Below, one piece after another: positions 29,509-37,515 of a stretch of DNA of 64,000 nucleotides. The stretch lies in NCBI GenBank assembly GCA_964542915.1, contig CAZIVP010000002.1, forward strand, positions 310,001 through 374,000, read 5' to 3'. Within the stretch, counting starts at the first letter, position 1, and every line of letters starts with the position of its first letter. The notes below the pieces were generated by a model that saw only the letters and a list, made by a program, of their open reading frames with translations, did not search any database and had not been told where the DNA came from. The stretch is from CAZIVP01 sp964542915 (GTDB lineage Bacteria > Calditrichota > Calditrichia > Calditrichales > Calditrichaceae). The position numbers and the translations under genes are program-made.

Positions 29509-30302
29509 ATAGAAATAGTATCGGAATTCCATTCTTATTTGTGCTCTTTTTTTTATCCGCCGTAAACAGCCAGGCTCAAAACATAGAAGAACAAATTAAA
29601 ACTTTAGAAAACGATTTCAATCAATTCCGTTATCAGAACGTTATTGAAAAAGGTTCGTTTTTACTCGCCGACCGATATACTACAAAAGAGGATAGTATTA
29701 AAATTTTAAAACTAATGTTAAAAGCTACTTATACGCTGGACGACACGTTAAAAGCAAGGTCAGTCGTTGATAAAATTCTGTCGATCGATGCCAATTTCTC
29801 TTTTAATCCCAAAATAACTTCGCCCAAAATCATTGCATTTTACGAGACACTGAAGAAGGATATCCGGCGGCAATCCCAACAAATACGTAACACTAGAGAA
29901 CATCGGTTACCGGTACATCTCACAGATACACTTGGCCATGTAGAGCCGGAAGAAGCCGTACTCTCCGTTCTTTATCCGGGCAGCGCACAGCTTCTGAGGC
30001 AGAAAATGAAGAAGGGTATCATATATAGTTCCGTAACAGCAGGCCTAATGGCTTCCACCATCTTTGCTTATCTTGATACGAACAATAAACGTGAAGCCTA
30101 TATGGAAGCACGCGACGGGAGCGACTATTCCGAACTCTATCGCAGCTATAATCGCTCATTCAAAATCCGAAACGGCTTAATAACCGCCTTTCTGATTTGG
30201 AACGTATATGTACAATTCGATTTGCACAGGGACCCCCCTTTCCATATTAATATAAGTAACAACCATAATGCCCTCTCTGTACGATTCTACGCCCGTTGGT
30301 AA
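29505..30302 (+). CDS. Exported protein of unknown function with C-terminal membrane segments
   Basis: This 265-residue protein starts with a signal peptide (residues 1-24, ending SQAQ) followed by an alpha-helical, TPR-like region (LENDFNQFRYQNVIEKG...). Near residue 150 the motif SVLYPGSAQLLRQKMKKG begins, resembling the LLPGxGQ-type motif of DUF5683-like proteins, followed by two hydrophobic segments. It starts at an ATGA overlap with the kinase gene. Upstream in-frame extension to 29418 lies in kinase coding sequence and is unlikely. It is the last gene of the presumed operon before a perfect inverted repeat. No specific function can be assigned. Confidence 0.7.
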   Translation: MNRNSIGIPFLFVLFFLSAVNSQAQNIEEQIKTLENDFNQFRYQNVIEKGSFLLADRYTTKEDSIKILKLMLKATYTLDDTLKARSVVDKILSIDANFSFNPKITSPKIIAFYETLKKDIRRQSQQIRNTREHRLPVHLTDTLGHVEPEEAVLSVLYPGSAQLLRQKMKKGIIYSSVTAGLMASTIFAYLDTNNKREAYMEARDGSDYSELYRSYNRSFKIRNGLITAFLIWNVYVQFDLHRDPPFHINISNNHNALSVRFYARW

Positions 30303-30309
30303 ACCGATA

Positions 30310-30347
30310 CCATGCATTTTTTTCATAGTCGTGAAAAAAATGCATGG
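30310..30347. terminator. Perfect 16-bp inverted repeat, likely terminator of the kinase operon
   Basis: CCATGCATTTTTTTCA at 30310-30325 pairs exactly with TGAAAAAAATGCATGG at 30332-30347 around a 6-nt loop. It begins 8 nt after the stop of the preceding gene. No T-run follows outside the stem, but both arms contain T or A tracts. It most likely ends the operon and isolates it from the downstream sigma-54 promoter. A role as a protein-binding site is the alternative. Confidence 0.6.
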
Positions 30348-30429
30348 GCCAATGATACAAATGAGTCATCGTTCAATTTATCAAGCCGATAAAACAAGGG
30401 ATAGCGCATCATTGAACTTATAATACATT

Positions 30430-30445
30430 TGGCATGATACTTGTA
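30430..30445 (+). promoter_or_regulatory. Sigma-54 (-24/-12) promoter for the large sorting-domain protein
   Basis: The sequence TGGCATGATACTTGTA matches the sigma-54 consensus TGGCACG-N4-TTGCA with exact spacing: GG at 30431-30432 and TTG at 30441-30443. It differs in the -12 element by T in place of C. Transcription would begin near 30455, giving a leader of about 39 nt before ATG 30494. Upstream, GTTCAAT (30371-30377) and ATTGAAC (30411-30417) form an inverted pair that could be the activator site. A sigma-54 activator is encoded 2.6 kb upstream. Confidence 0.7.
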
Positions 30446-30493
30446 TATTAATAATGACGTAATTGAACATTCAAGCAACTAAAGGAGGTCTAT

Positions 30494-32701
30494 ATGAGAC
30501 GTTTCCGAACTTTTCATTTACTAACCGCACTTATGGCGGTGTTTCTGGTTGCCGGTTTTGTACAGGCACAAACAACGACCATTTCCGGCACTGTAACCAC
30601 CGGTATGGATAGCATGGCCGTTGATGGTTACAAAATGTGGATCTATTTTAAGGGCGATTCTTCCAGCTTCAAGAAACCCCTGGTTACCAACGATGAAGGT
30701 TTCTATACGCAGACGGTTCTGATGGGACGTACCTATGTGATCGAAAGTATGGATTCGTACACGTACGAGCCGGTGAAAGCCGAAATTGAAGTTGGACAGC
30801 AGCCCGTTGTACAGAACTTTCACCTGGAAATGCGCGATGATTTACTTGAAGTAACAGGGAACGTATTCTTTCAGGGAAGCGGCGTCGCAAATACCGATGT
30901 TTATTTTCTGAAAATCAGCGACAGCGTTGACACCGGTGACTTTCGTGAATACGAAGCCTATTTCAATGTTCCGCCGTCGGCATTAAAATGGGCGTCTTAT
31001 CATGCCCAAACCGATATGAACGGCGGTTTTACGGTTAACATGTTGGCCGGGAAATACGTAGTACATGTTCCAGCCACCGATTCAACCCTGTCCTATTGGA
31101 GCGCCATCGAGGTACAGAGCGCGGAACCTCTGGAAGATATTATTCTGAAAGAGATGACCACGATCAGCGGAACCGTTATGAACGCCGGCGCTTATGACTA
31201 CGTAAAGGTAATGGCTCACCCAACGAGAGCAGGCCGGCCTTACCAGGCCATGCCTGATTCGTTAACCGGTGACTATGTATTGGATGTCGCCCCCGGAGAA
31301 TATGTGGTCCGTGTACAGGCGTTCTTTGATGAACATATGTATATGGAATTCTATAACAGCGACACTGTGGCCCATAAGCCTGCTGATGCGGAAGTTATTG
31401 AGGTTGGTCAGGAAGGTAAAACCGGAATCGATTTCAACCTGCCTGAACCTCAGGTTTATGATTTCACCATCAGTGGTATGGTTACCAGCGCACAAAGCGG
31501 TAAACCACTGGTTGATGCAGAAGTTGCTTTTATAAGCTATAATTATATGACCAATCTTTTCCGTGGATACGATACTACAACAGACGACAAAGGCCAGTAT
31601 ATGATCGAAGGCCAGACCATGCTGAAAGAAGACTCGCTGGTTGGTTTTGCGGCCAAAGAAGGATTCTTTGCTGAATTTTATGAAGATGAAGCAACATTCT
31701 TAACCGCCGATCCCATCGTGTATCATGCCAATGAAGATGTTACCGGCGTCAACTTCGCGCTCGACACACTCGATACGGAAAATGCTTACAGCATTTCAGG
31801 CATGGTTTATGACGAAGAAGGTAATGTCGTTAAACAAGGTCAGGTTACCGCTTATTCTACCGCTGTGACGATTGGACAGGTAACCGCCGAAATCGATTCC
31901 AACGGTTACTACGAATTTGAACCGGTCTTCCCGAGCGGCGCAAGTGTGTTCCTGCAGGCGTGGGGCGGCTTCGGTTATCTGCCTGAGATTTATCAGGACG
32001 CCGAAAGCTGGAAAGATGCGACCGCTATCGAAATTAACGCTGAGAACGTAACCGGCATCGACTTTACGTTAAAGAAGGTCGGACCGAGTCGTTTTCCATT
32101 GGCTAACATCCGCGGATTGGTCGATATGGGCAGCGGTCAATTGGCCAAGACAAGCGAAGAGTCTATTTACGAAAACTCGACGGTTTATGTCAAACCGGCC
32201 GACGATCCTGAAGCTACCTGGACCAATGTTGATTATGTGGACGAAGACGGAAAATTCAACCTTGGCGTGCAAGAAGACGGTGAATATCTGGTTAAATTCA
32301 CTTCACCGGATGAAAGCGTTGAGGACACCGAAGGTACCGTTACGGTGGAAAACCGTGAAGGTGAAATCAAATTGACGCCGACGGTTACCGGGATTGATAA
32401 CGGCAGTGATCAACTGGTCATTAAGAGTCACCAGTTGCATGATGCTTATCCCAATCCGTTCAATCCGTCAACGACCATTCAGGTGGACATGGCCGCCAAC
32501 ACCAACGCTACGCTGGTCATCTACAATGTCCTTGGCCAGAAGGTGAAAACCCTGCATGACGGCATGCTGGAAAAAGGCGTAAACACGTTTACCTGGAGAG
32601 GTAACGATCAGTATGGTAACCAGGTCGCATCCGGTCTTTACTTTTATCAGTTGAAGACGGATAACGTCGTGGATACCAAAGCGGTTACGTTCCTGAAATA
32701 A
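30494..32701 (+). CDS. Secreted multi-domain protein with C-terminal sorting domain (type IX style)
   Basis: This 735-residue protein has a signal peptide at residues 1-25 (AGFVQAQ). It then carries about six carboxypeptidase-regulatory-like beta domains, each starting with a motif such as TISGTV, EVTGNV, TISGMV, SISGMV or NIRGLV and containing a D-x-x-G-x-Y turn. The last 85 residues form a sorting domain with YPNPFNPSTTI, YNVLGQKVKTL and GLYFYQL, which targets proteins to the type IX secretion system in Bacteroidota and relatives. The ribosome binding site AAAGGAGG (30481-30488) is ideal and a sigma-54 promoter precedes it. A strong terminator follows. It is probably a regulated, abundant surface or extracellular protein. 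The ligand is unknown. Confidence 0.9.
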   Translation: MRRFRTFHLLTALMAVFLVAGFVQAQTTTISGTVTTGMDSMAVDGYKMWIYFKGDSSSFKKPLVTNDEGFYTQTVLMGRTYVIESMDSYTYEPVKAEIEVGQQPVVQNFHLEMRDDLLEVTGNVFFQGSGVANTDVYFLKISDSVDTGDFREYEAYFNVPPSALKWASYHAQTDMNGGFTVNMLAGKYVVHVPATDSTLSYWSAIEVQSAEPLEDIILKEMTTISGTVMNAGAYDYVKVMAHPTRAGRPYQAMPDSLTGDYVLDVAPGEYVVRVQAFFDEHMYMEFYNSDTVAHKPADAEVIEVGQEGKTGIDFNLPEPQVYDFTISGMVTSAQSGKPLVDAEVAFISYNYMTNLFRGYDTTTDDKGQYMIEGQTMLKEDSLVGFAAKEGFFAEFYEDEATFLTADPIVYHANEDVTGVNFALDTLDTENAYSISGMVYDEEGNVVKQGQVTAYSTAVTIGQVTAEIDSNGYYEFEPVFPSGASVFLQAWGGFGYLPEIYQDAESWKDATAIEINAENVTGIDFTLKKVGPSRFPLANIRGLVDMGSGQLAKTSEESIYENSTVYVKPADDPEATWTNVDYVDEDGKFNLGVQEDGEYLVKFTSPDESVEDTEGTVTVENREGEIKLTPTVTGIDNGSDQLVIKSHQLHDAYPNPFNPSTTIQVDMAANTNATLVIYNVLGQKVKTLHDGMLEKGVNTFTWRGNDQYGNQVASGLYFYQLKTDNVVDTKAVTFLK

Positions 32702-32720
32702 GGAAAGCATTTGCTAAACA

Positions 32721-32754
32721 AAACCCCGGTCCAATTGTTGGATCGGGGTTTTTT
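32721..32754 (+). terminator. Rho-independent terminator
   Basis: A 14-bp stem (AAACCCCGGTCCAA with its complement, one G-T pair) closes a TTG loop, and the 3' arm runs into a T tract (TTTTTT). It lies 20 nt after the stop of the sorting-domain protein. It also excludes the long upstream reading of the next gene, because the hairpin sits inside that extension. Confidence 0.92.
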
Positions 32755-32821
32755 ATTTTTCAGCCGATCATATCTTTATTATTTTAACATAACAGCACCG
32801 ATTCAGGACGAGAATAAACCT

Positions 32822-33337
32822 ATGGACCCAATGGACCGTACTGCTGCGTATTGGATAGACCATTTAAACTTACAGCAACATCCGGAGGGCGGGTATTTCC
32901 GGGAAGTGTATCGTTGCCGGGAACACTATGATGCCCAAAAGTTGCCGGGACGTTATAACGGCAATCGCGTGTTTGCAACATCGATCTATTTCCTGTTGAC
33001 GAGCAAAGCATTTTCAGCATTCCACCGCCTTAAATCTGATGAGATTTGGAACTTTTATTACGGCAGTCCTTTAACGCTGTATATCCTATCAGATGAAGGG
33101 CAATTAAGTAAAATCAATCTCGGTCAAACGCCCGAGAACGGAGAGGAATTACAGTGGGTCGTACCGGCAGGGAGCTGGTTTGCGGCGAGCGTAAACCGGC
33201 AAAATTCATATAGCCTGGTCGGTTGCTCTGTTGCACCCGGTTTCGAATTCGATGACTTTGAACTCGGGAAACGCGCCGATCTTGCCGCACAATTTCCTCA
33301 CTATTCGGATCTGATTAAATCATTAACGCGTTCTTAA
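32822..33337 (+). CDS. Cupin family protein (DUF985, cupin_5)
   Basis: This 171-residue protein has the DUF985/cupin_5 pattern: YWIDHLNLQQHPEGGYFREVYR at the N-terminus, TSIYFLLTSKAFSAFHRLKSDEIW with the metal-binding-like histidine and glutamate, then YYGSPLTLYIL and a C-terminal VVPAGSWFAA...SLVGCSVAPGFEFDDFELG. The family folds as a double-stranded beta-helix and has no single established function. The frame is open back to 32711, but that region contains the terminator of the preceding gene, so the ATG at 32822 is used. The next gene starts 3 nt after the stop. Confidence 0.9.
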   Translation: MDPMDRTAAYWIDHLNLQQHPEGGYFREVYRCREHYDAQKLPGRYNGNRVFATSIYFLLTSKAFSAFHRLKSDEIWNFYYGSPLTLYILSDEGQLSKINLGQTPENGEELQWVVPAGSWFAASVNRQNSYSLVGCSVAPGFEFDDFELGKRADLAAQFPHYSDLIKSLTRS

Positions 33338-33340
33338 ATC

Positions 33341-33709
33341 GTGTCCGGCCAATTAAAATCCTACCAACTTGTTATTCGTGTTAACGAGAAAATTCACCTT
33401 AAAGTAGGACGACTCGGAAGCTTTATATTGAATGCCGGATGTTATATTTACACCGGCAGCGCCAAAAGACATATCAATGCGCGCATTCGTCGACATTTAT
33501 CGCCTCATAAGATGGCCCACTGGCATATGGATTACTTATCGATGCATCCCGATGTCCGTATTGTATCGGTATATCGCTCAAGTTTGAACGAGTGTGAACT
33601 CAATCAAAAAACACAGGGCGAGATAATTATAAGCGGTTTTGGCGCCTCCGACTGTATGAGCCGATGCGGAGGTCATCTTAAAAAACTGCCAACCAATTTA
33701 CGACATTAA
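33341..33709 (+). CDS. DUF123 family protein (GIY-YIG nuclease-like)
   Basis: This 122-residue protein matches DUF123, a compact GIY-YIG-related family sometimes fused to endonuclease III. Visible landmarks are GCYIYTGSA near residue 31 (the YIG-like strand), RIRRHL, KMAHWHMDYL, and the C-terminal GFGASDCMSRCGGHL with conserved cysteines. It begins with GTG 3 nt after the cupin stop, so the two genes form a pair. Nuclease activity has not been shown for the family as far as I know. The gene ends 2 nt from the convergent small membrane protein gene. Confidence 0.85.
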   Translation: MSGQLKSYQLVIRVNEKIHLKVGRLGSFILNAGCYIYTGSAKRHINARIRRHLSPHKMAHWHMDYLSMHPDVRIVSVYRSSLNECELNQKTQGEIIISGFGASDCMSRCGGHLKKLPTNLRH

Positions 33710-33711
33710 TT

Positions 33712-34008
33712 TTATTTTTGTTGTTTCTCTTTATAGTCATTTAATAAATCCTTACCCACTTTTTCAGCTTCTTTGGAAAGCGATTTGGCCTGTTTTTTAC
33801 TTTCGTTCACCACCTCTTGAATAGTTTGTTTGGGATTTTCACTGGTTACATAGATGATCGCGATACCTGCGATGATCAAAACCACCACACCCAGCGCCAT
33901 CTTGAAAAGTTTTTTTAAAAGAAACAGACCCAGTAAAATCAGCACGGCAAATGACGCCGCCAATAAAATCGGATTTGATACAATCTTGTCCAGCACGATT
34001 TCAATCAT
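33712..34008 (-). CDS. Small membrane protein with two helices and a charged C-terminal tail
   Basis: This 98-residue protein has two hydrophobic segments (about residues 12-31 and 36-53) followed by a lysine- and glutamate-rich helical tail (ESKKQAKSLSKEAEKVGKDLL). The tail resembles YtxH-type amphipathic segments. A clear ribosome binding site (AAGGAAGG) precedes the ATG. It lies 14 nt downstream of the mqnA-like gene and is probably cotranscribed. Function unknown. Confidence 0.65.
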   Translation of the reverse strand: MIEIVLDKIVSNPILLAASFAVLILLGLFLLKKLFKMALGVVVLIIAGIAIIYVTSENPKQTIQEVVNESKKQAKSLSKEAEKVGKDLLNDYKEKQQK

Positions 34009-34022
34009 AAACCTTCCTTTCT

Positions 34023-34775
34023 TTATGCAAAATGTAAATCCGGTATGTGATCAATCATACCGAAATAAAAGGCATATTTAAAAAACTCGTGGAGACTCTC
34101 CTTTTTCGGCTGATCCAAATTAAAATGCATTTTCTGTTCGATATGGTTTAGAGCTTCCTCTGCGTTTAGGTTGTTTTCGTTGCAGTATTCTTCAACCCAC
34201 TCCTCACGATGCGCTTTTGCCATTTGATGAGCATTAATAAGATATTTAACATCCGTCTCATCAACCGCCAATTCATGACCAACCCAAAAAGCATGAACAA
34301 GGGGTAATCCGGTTAGATCAAACCATTCTTCTCCAAGATCAATAGAGGAGGTATGCTTGTTATGCGATTGCAGAACGCGGTCTCCGGTCAACAGTACAGC
34401 ATCATGCTTTTCTAACGCCGTTTCTAATGATGTATCGTTAATTTCATTGAACTCTAATTCGAGTTGATATTTCTCAAGGAATATGATCTGCAACAATGCG
34501 CGCGCCGTAACAGTATGACGATCCACACCCACCGTGTCAATTCGGTTCATTTCCTGATTGAAAAATAACGCTATTGAACCGGCCCTGCCCTCGCTGGCGA
34601 TACACAGATCGCCAAGGATACGCCAATTTCCCTTTCCTTTTGCATAGGATATCGAAGGTAAAAGACTCATTTCCGCCTTACCCTCTTTTAATTTTGGCAT
34701 CAAATTTTGCCTCTGGTCCAATTGAAGGCGGAAGGGATGGTCGATGCGGTATTCCGTGAGTGCATTTACCAACAT
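34023..34775 (-). CDS. mqnA: MqnA-family protein (chorismate dehydratase-like), N-terminus possibly displaced
   Basis: This 250-residue protein resembles MqnA, which makes 3-enolpyruvylbenzoate from chorismate in the futalosine route to menaquinone. Supporting segments are LKEGKAEMSLLPSISY, a middle strand region, DLGEEWFDLTGLPLVHAFWV (a family hallmark) and the C-terminal helix YAFYFGMI. The usual first beta strand is missing when translation starts at ATG 34775. The same frame stays open about 23 codons upstream and encodes GKIVSLFRNIDSL, which fits that strand, but it has no ATG, GTG or TTG. A second frame supplies an ATG at 34885 and ends at TAATG overlapping this start. A 1-nt indel in a GGGGAAAA tract (34808-34815) would join them. 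No other menaquinone gene is nearby. Confidence 0.72.
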   Translation of the reverse strand: MLVNALTEYRIDHPFRLQLDQRQNLMPKLKEGKAEMSLLPSISYAKGKGNWRILGDLCIASEGRAGSIALFFNQEMNRIDTVGVDRHTVTARALLQIIFLEKYQLELEFNEINDTSLETALEKHDAVLLTGDRVLQSHNKHTSSIDLGEEWFDLTGLPLVHAFWVGHELAVDETDVKYLINAHQMAKAHREEWVEEYCNENNLNAEEALNHIEQKMHFNLDQPKKESLHEFFKYAFYFGMIDHIPDLHFA

Positions 34776-34902
34776 TAAGGAATCGATATTTCTAAAAAGG
34801 GAAACAATTTTCCCCGGTTGGATGATGGCTCTTGCTTCTGTTGTTCAAGTTTACTGCCGTCGAAGAGTTTATTGATATTTACCATTACAACACGTTCCGT
34901 TC

Positions 34903-35502
34903 TTATTTATCCGAAAGATACATATAAAAACCGACCAATACACTAACCCCATGAACAGGAATCTTTTCGGGATAGACATCGATTTCTCCGTATTGAAAAT
35001 GCAATTCGGTAAACATTGCATAGTAGGTGCTTAAAGCATATTCGCTTCCGAGCAAAACGGAAGGTAAAATGCGCTGGTCTGAATATTCGGCATATTTATT
35101 GTTACCGTCGGCAGACATTAAACTCAGCCCCAAACCTGCAAAGTGCTGCCACGATTCACTCCCGTAAAAAGTTGTCAGAATATCTGCGGTGAAATAGTTG
35201 AATTTAAAATCGAGCGGCGTGGAGCGCCGGATTTCGATCTGATTAAAATAAAATTTAGCCGTGTATCTCAGATGGAAATCAACTTTCTCGTGGATGGAAA
35301 TGAGGTCATGGCGTAAACCAAAGCCATATCCTCCGCCTGCATCGAAGCGGTCGTTGTTTAATTGGCTTGCGGCCATTCCCGGATAATGCCCAGCACCCAT
35401 GGCCGTAATAGCGAGTTGTCCACGAACGGATGTTAAATTGATCATTAAAGCGATCACTATCCCTAAAAGAAAATTTGTTTTCCTCATACCCTTCTTATCC
35501 AC
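34903..35502 (-). CDS. Exported beta-barrel-like protein of unknown function
   Basis: This is a 199-residue protein with a signal peptide (cleavage probably after SVRG). The mature part alternates hydrophobic and polar residues with many aromatic endings (FHLRYTAKFYF, FNYFTADILTTFYG, and the last strand VSVLVGFYMYLSDK), which suggests a small outer-membrane beta barrel. The start could be GTG 35502 (GGAAG upstream) or ATG 35487. The signal peptide works from either. It begins 10 nt after the stop of the upstream membrane protein gene. Not recognised as a named family. Confidence 0.65.
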   Translation of the reverse strand: MDKKGMRKTNFLLGIVIALMINLTSVRGQLAITAMGAGHYPGMAASQLNNDRFDAGGGYGFGLRHDLISIHEKVDFHLRYTAKFYFNQIEIRRSTPLDFKFNYFTADILTTFYGSESWQHFAGLGLSLMSADGNNKYAEYSDQRILPSVLLGSEYALSTYYAMFTELHFQYGEIDVYPEKIPVHGVSVLVGFYMYLSDK

Positions 35503-35512
35503 TCTGCTTCCG

Positions 35513-36058
35513 CTAAGGATTATTTAAATAATGATAATAACGTTCCAACTGTCCCACGCGCGGGAAATTCACGACCAAGCTCCATATGCTGATGACGACA
35601 TAAATAATGAACGTTTGAAATTGGGACGTCAGTATAAAAAACAAAAAACCAACCAGAGCAACAAATTCTGCTAATAACCAAAAGGAAAGATAATAACGCT
35701 GGATAACCATAATGATACGGGCCAGTTCTTTGCCATCTACATCGGAGGCATTGAATAACGCTTTGATATTCTGGTTTTGAATATCATAGTTAAGTTTCTT
35801 TGCCTGAGCGACAATTCGTTTTCGGTCTAAAAAACGCCGTTTCAGAACGACAATTACCATTAAAGCCACAATGATGATAACAAAAGAAATATTTTGGAAC
35901 ATGGACACATTTTGAACAACCGGTCCGGTAAAAACATTCTTTGTCTGTAACATTATACTCACCGATACCAAAATGAGCACCCCCAGCAAGACGCCCATCC
36001 AGAGGATCATATGAGATCGTGTTATCTGTACCAACTTATTTCGAGTCGATAGCTCCAT
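35513..36058 (-). CDS. Four-helix integral membrane protein, unknown function
   Basis: This 181-residue protein has four hydrophobic segments, at about 18-37, 56-71, 122-142 and 148-164. A cytoplasmic-looking basic loop (LKRRFLDRKRIVAQAKKL) follows the second segment. It lies between the UDP-sugar pyrophosphorylase gene (20 nt upstream) and a barrel-like protein gene (10 nt downstream), so cotranscription is likely. No family could be recognised. Confidence 0.65.
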   Translation of the reverse strand: MELSTRNKLVQITRSHMILWMGVLLGVLILVSVSIMLQTKNVFTGPVVQNVSMFQNISFVIIIVALMVIVVLKRRFLDRKRIVAQAKKLNYDIQNQNIKALFNASDVDGKELARIIMVIQRYYLSFWLLAEFVALVGFLFFILTSQFQTFIIYVVISIWSLVVNFPRVGQLERYYHYLNNP

Positions 36059-36078
36059 ATACGTTTCCCCATATTCGT

Positions 36079-37497
36079 TTACTTTAAATAAGTCCCGTCT
36101 TCAAATTTTTCTGGCAATTGTTGGCGTTTCGCAATAATATCATGCTCGTCAAGCGCAAAGACAGGGCTGATTTCCAGATTGATTTCGGGAACGCCTTCAT
36201 CGTTTAGCGGAATTTGAATACCGGCCGCTGCAAGCCAACGGGCATATGTTTTGAGTAAATCTTCCCGTGTGGTTTTGGGACTGTCGGCTCCCTTCTTGTT
36301 CTTCAAAGCGCTGAATTCCTCACTTCGTTTAACTTCCAGACTGAACGTTTTTTGGGCGTCGGGTAAAGCATCAAACACAAACGTCTCGAATTTAATACCA
36401 TTCTCTTTCTCGGGTGTTATCTCTTCACCCTTTTCATTGATATGCTTTATTTTTTTCTTTGCAATGTGGTAAGGTAATTGAAAGCCGCCCTCGTTTTCCC
36501 GCTCAATAAAATTTACATTGATAATATGGATGGCAATGGAACCCGCCCAGAATTTCAAAGAGCCGTCTTCATTTTTAGCATACATCTCTTCTTCACTAAG
36601 GTCGCTGTATTCCCGAACACCAATCTTCCCATTTATTTTGCAGATAACGCCCATTTTTTCTTCCGGATACGCCTTACGAAGCACTTTATTTGACATCTCG
36701 GAATGATGGACAATATGATAGCCCAAATAGACCGGATCACAAATTTTTGTTAATACATTGTCAACCTGAAAATAAAAAATGTATTCGATTCCACGCTCCT
36801 TCATATCGTCAATAGCTCCGCTATCCCACAAAGCTTTTATCGATCCTCCGTGTCCGTTCGGGCTCTCGAATATTTTATAAGGTTTTTCCAGAAAAAAAGA
36901 GCCTTCAAAGTCGATCGCCGGAATCATATCCTGTGAGAAAAACATCAGGGCATTCCTATCATATCCAAAATGGTCGTTCTCTTTAAAAAACCGGATCGTC
37001 TCCTCGTGATTGGTTTTACTGGTCATGATATACCAGGGAATGGTGATATCGTACCGCTTCTGCATAGCGCGTAATTTTTCGGCATGTAGCTGGAATAACG
37101 GCTTATTCTTCACGGGTGTGATTTCATAAGCGCCTTTCGGCCCTTCAAATCCCAGACGGGATCCTTGACCACCCGCAACTAAAAATGCAGCTACTTTCCC
37201 TTTTCTCAGGGCGTCTTCACCCAACGGCGTTACTTCGTGATCTTTAGCTTCGCGTTCTTCAAGGGTCATAATCGGCACAGGCTCAAGCGTTACATCCTTA
37301 CGATTTTGTTGATCAGCGGATCGGCTCAGTTCTATTAAACGGTCAATCAGATCAAAATCCAGATTTCTGATCTGAGCAAGTAGTATTTCTTTCTGCTCCG
37401 AATTCAATTTCTCCCAAAATTGCAATATATGCTGCTGGCCGCGTTCATAAAGTTGATCAATTTTTTTCTGAATACTTGGATCCTGAACGTTAATCAT
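36079..37497 (-). CDS. UTP--sugar-1-phosphate uridylyltransferase (UDPGP/UAP family)
   Basis: This 472-residue enzyme is predicted to make a UDP-sugar (UDP-GlcNAc, UDP-GalNAc or UDP-Glc) from UTP and the sugar 1-phosphate. The nucleotide-binding signature is FLVAGGQGSRLGFEGPKGAYEI near residue 85-106. It also has GHGGSIKALWDSGA and the YIFYFQVDNVLTKICDP segment typical of the eukaryote-type UDPGP family (UAP1/AGX-like) rather than the short GalU type. The length fits the family. It lies 18 nt downstream of the SpoIIE phosphatase gene. The sugar specificity cannot be told from sequence by eye. Confidence 0.88.
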   Translation of the reverse strand: MINVQDPSIQKKIDQLYERGQQHILQFWEKLNSEQKEILLAQIRNLDFDLIDRLIELSRSADQQNRKDVTLEPVPIMTLEEREAKDHEVTPLGEDALRKGKVAAFLVAGGQGSRLGFEGPKGAYEITPVKNKPLFQLHAEKLRAMQKRYDITIPWYIMTSKTNHEETIRFFKENDHFGYDRNALMFFSQDMIPAIDFEGSFFLEKPYKIFESPNGHGGSIKALWDSGAIDDMKERGIEYIFYFQVDNVLTKICDPVYLGYHIVHHSEMSNKVLRKAYPEEKMGVICKINGKIGVREYSDLSEEEMYAKNEDGSLKFWAGSIAIHIINVNFIERENEGGFQLPYHIAKKKIKHINEKGEEITPEKENGIKFETFVFDALPDAQKTFSLEVKRSEEFSALKNKKGADSPKTTREDLLKTYARWLAAAGIQIPLNDEGVPEINLEISPVFALDEHDIIAKRQQLPEKFEDGTYLK

Positions 37498-37515
37498 TTC
37501 CGTAGACTCCCTTTT

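Noticed and set aside
32711..32821. N-terminal extension of the DUF985 gene
   Set aside because: The extension covers the terminator of the preceding gene and has no family residues.
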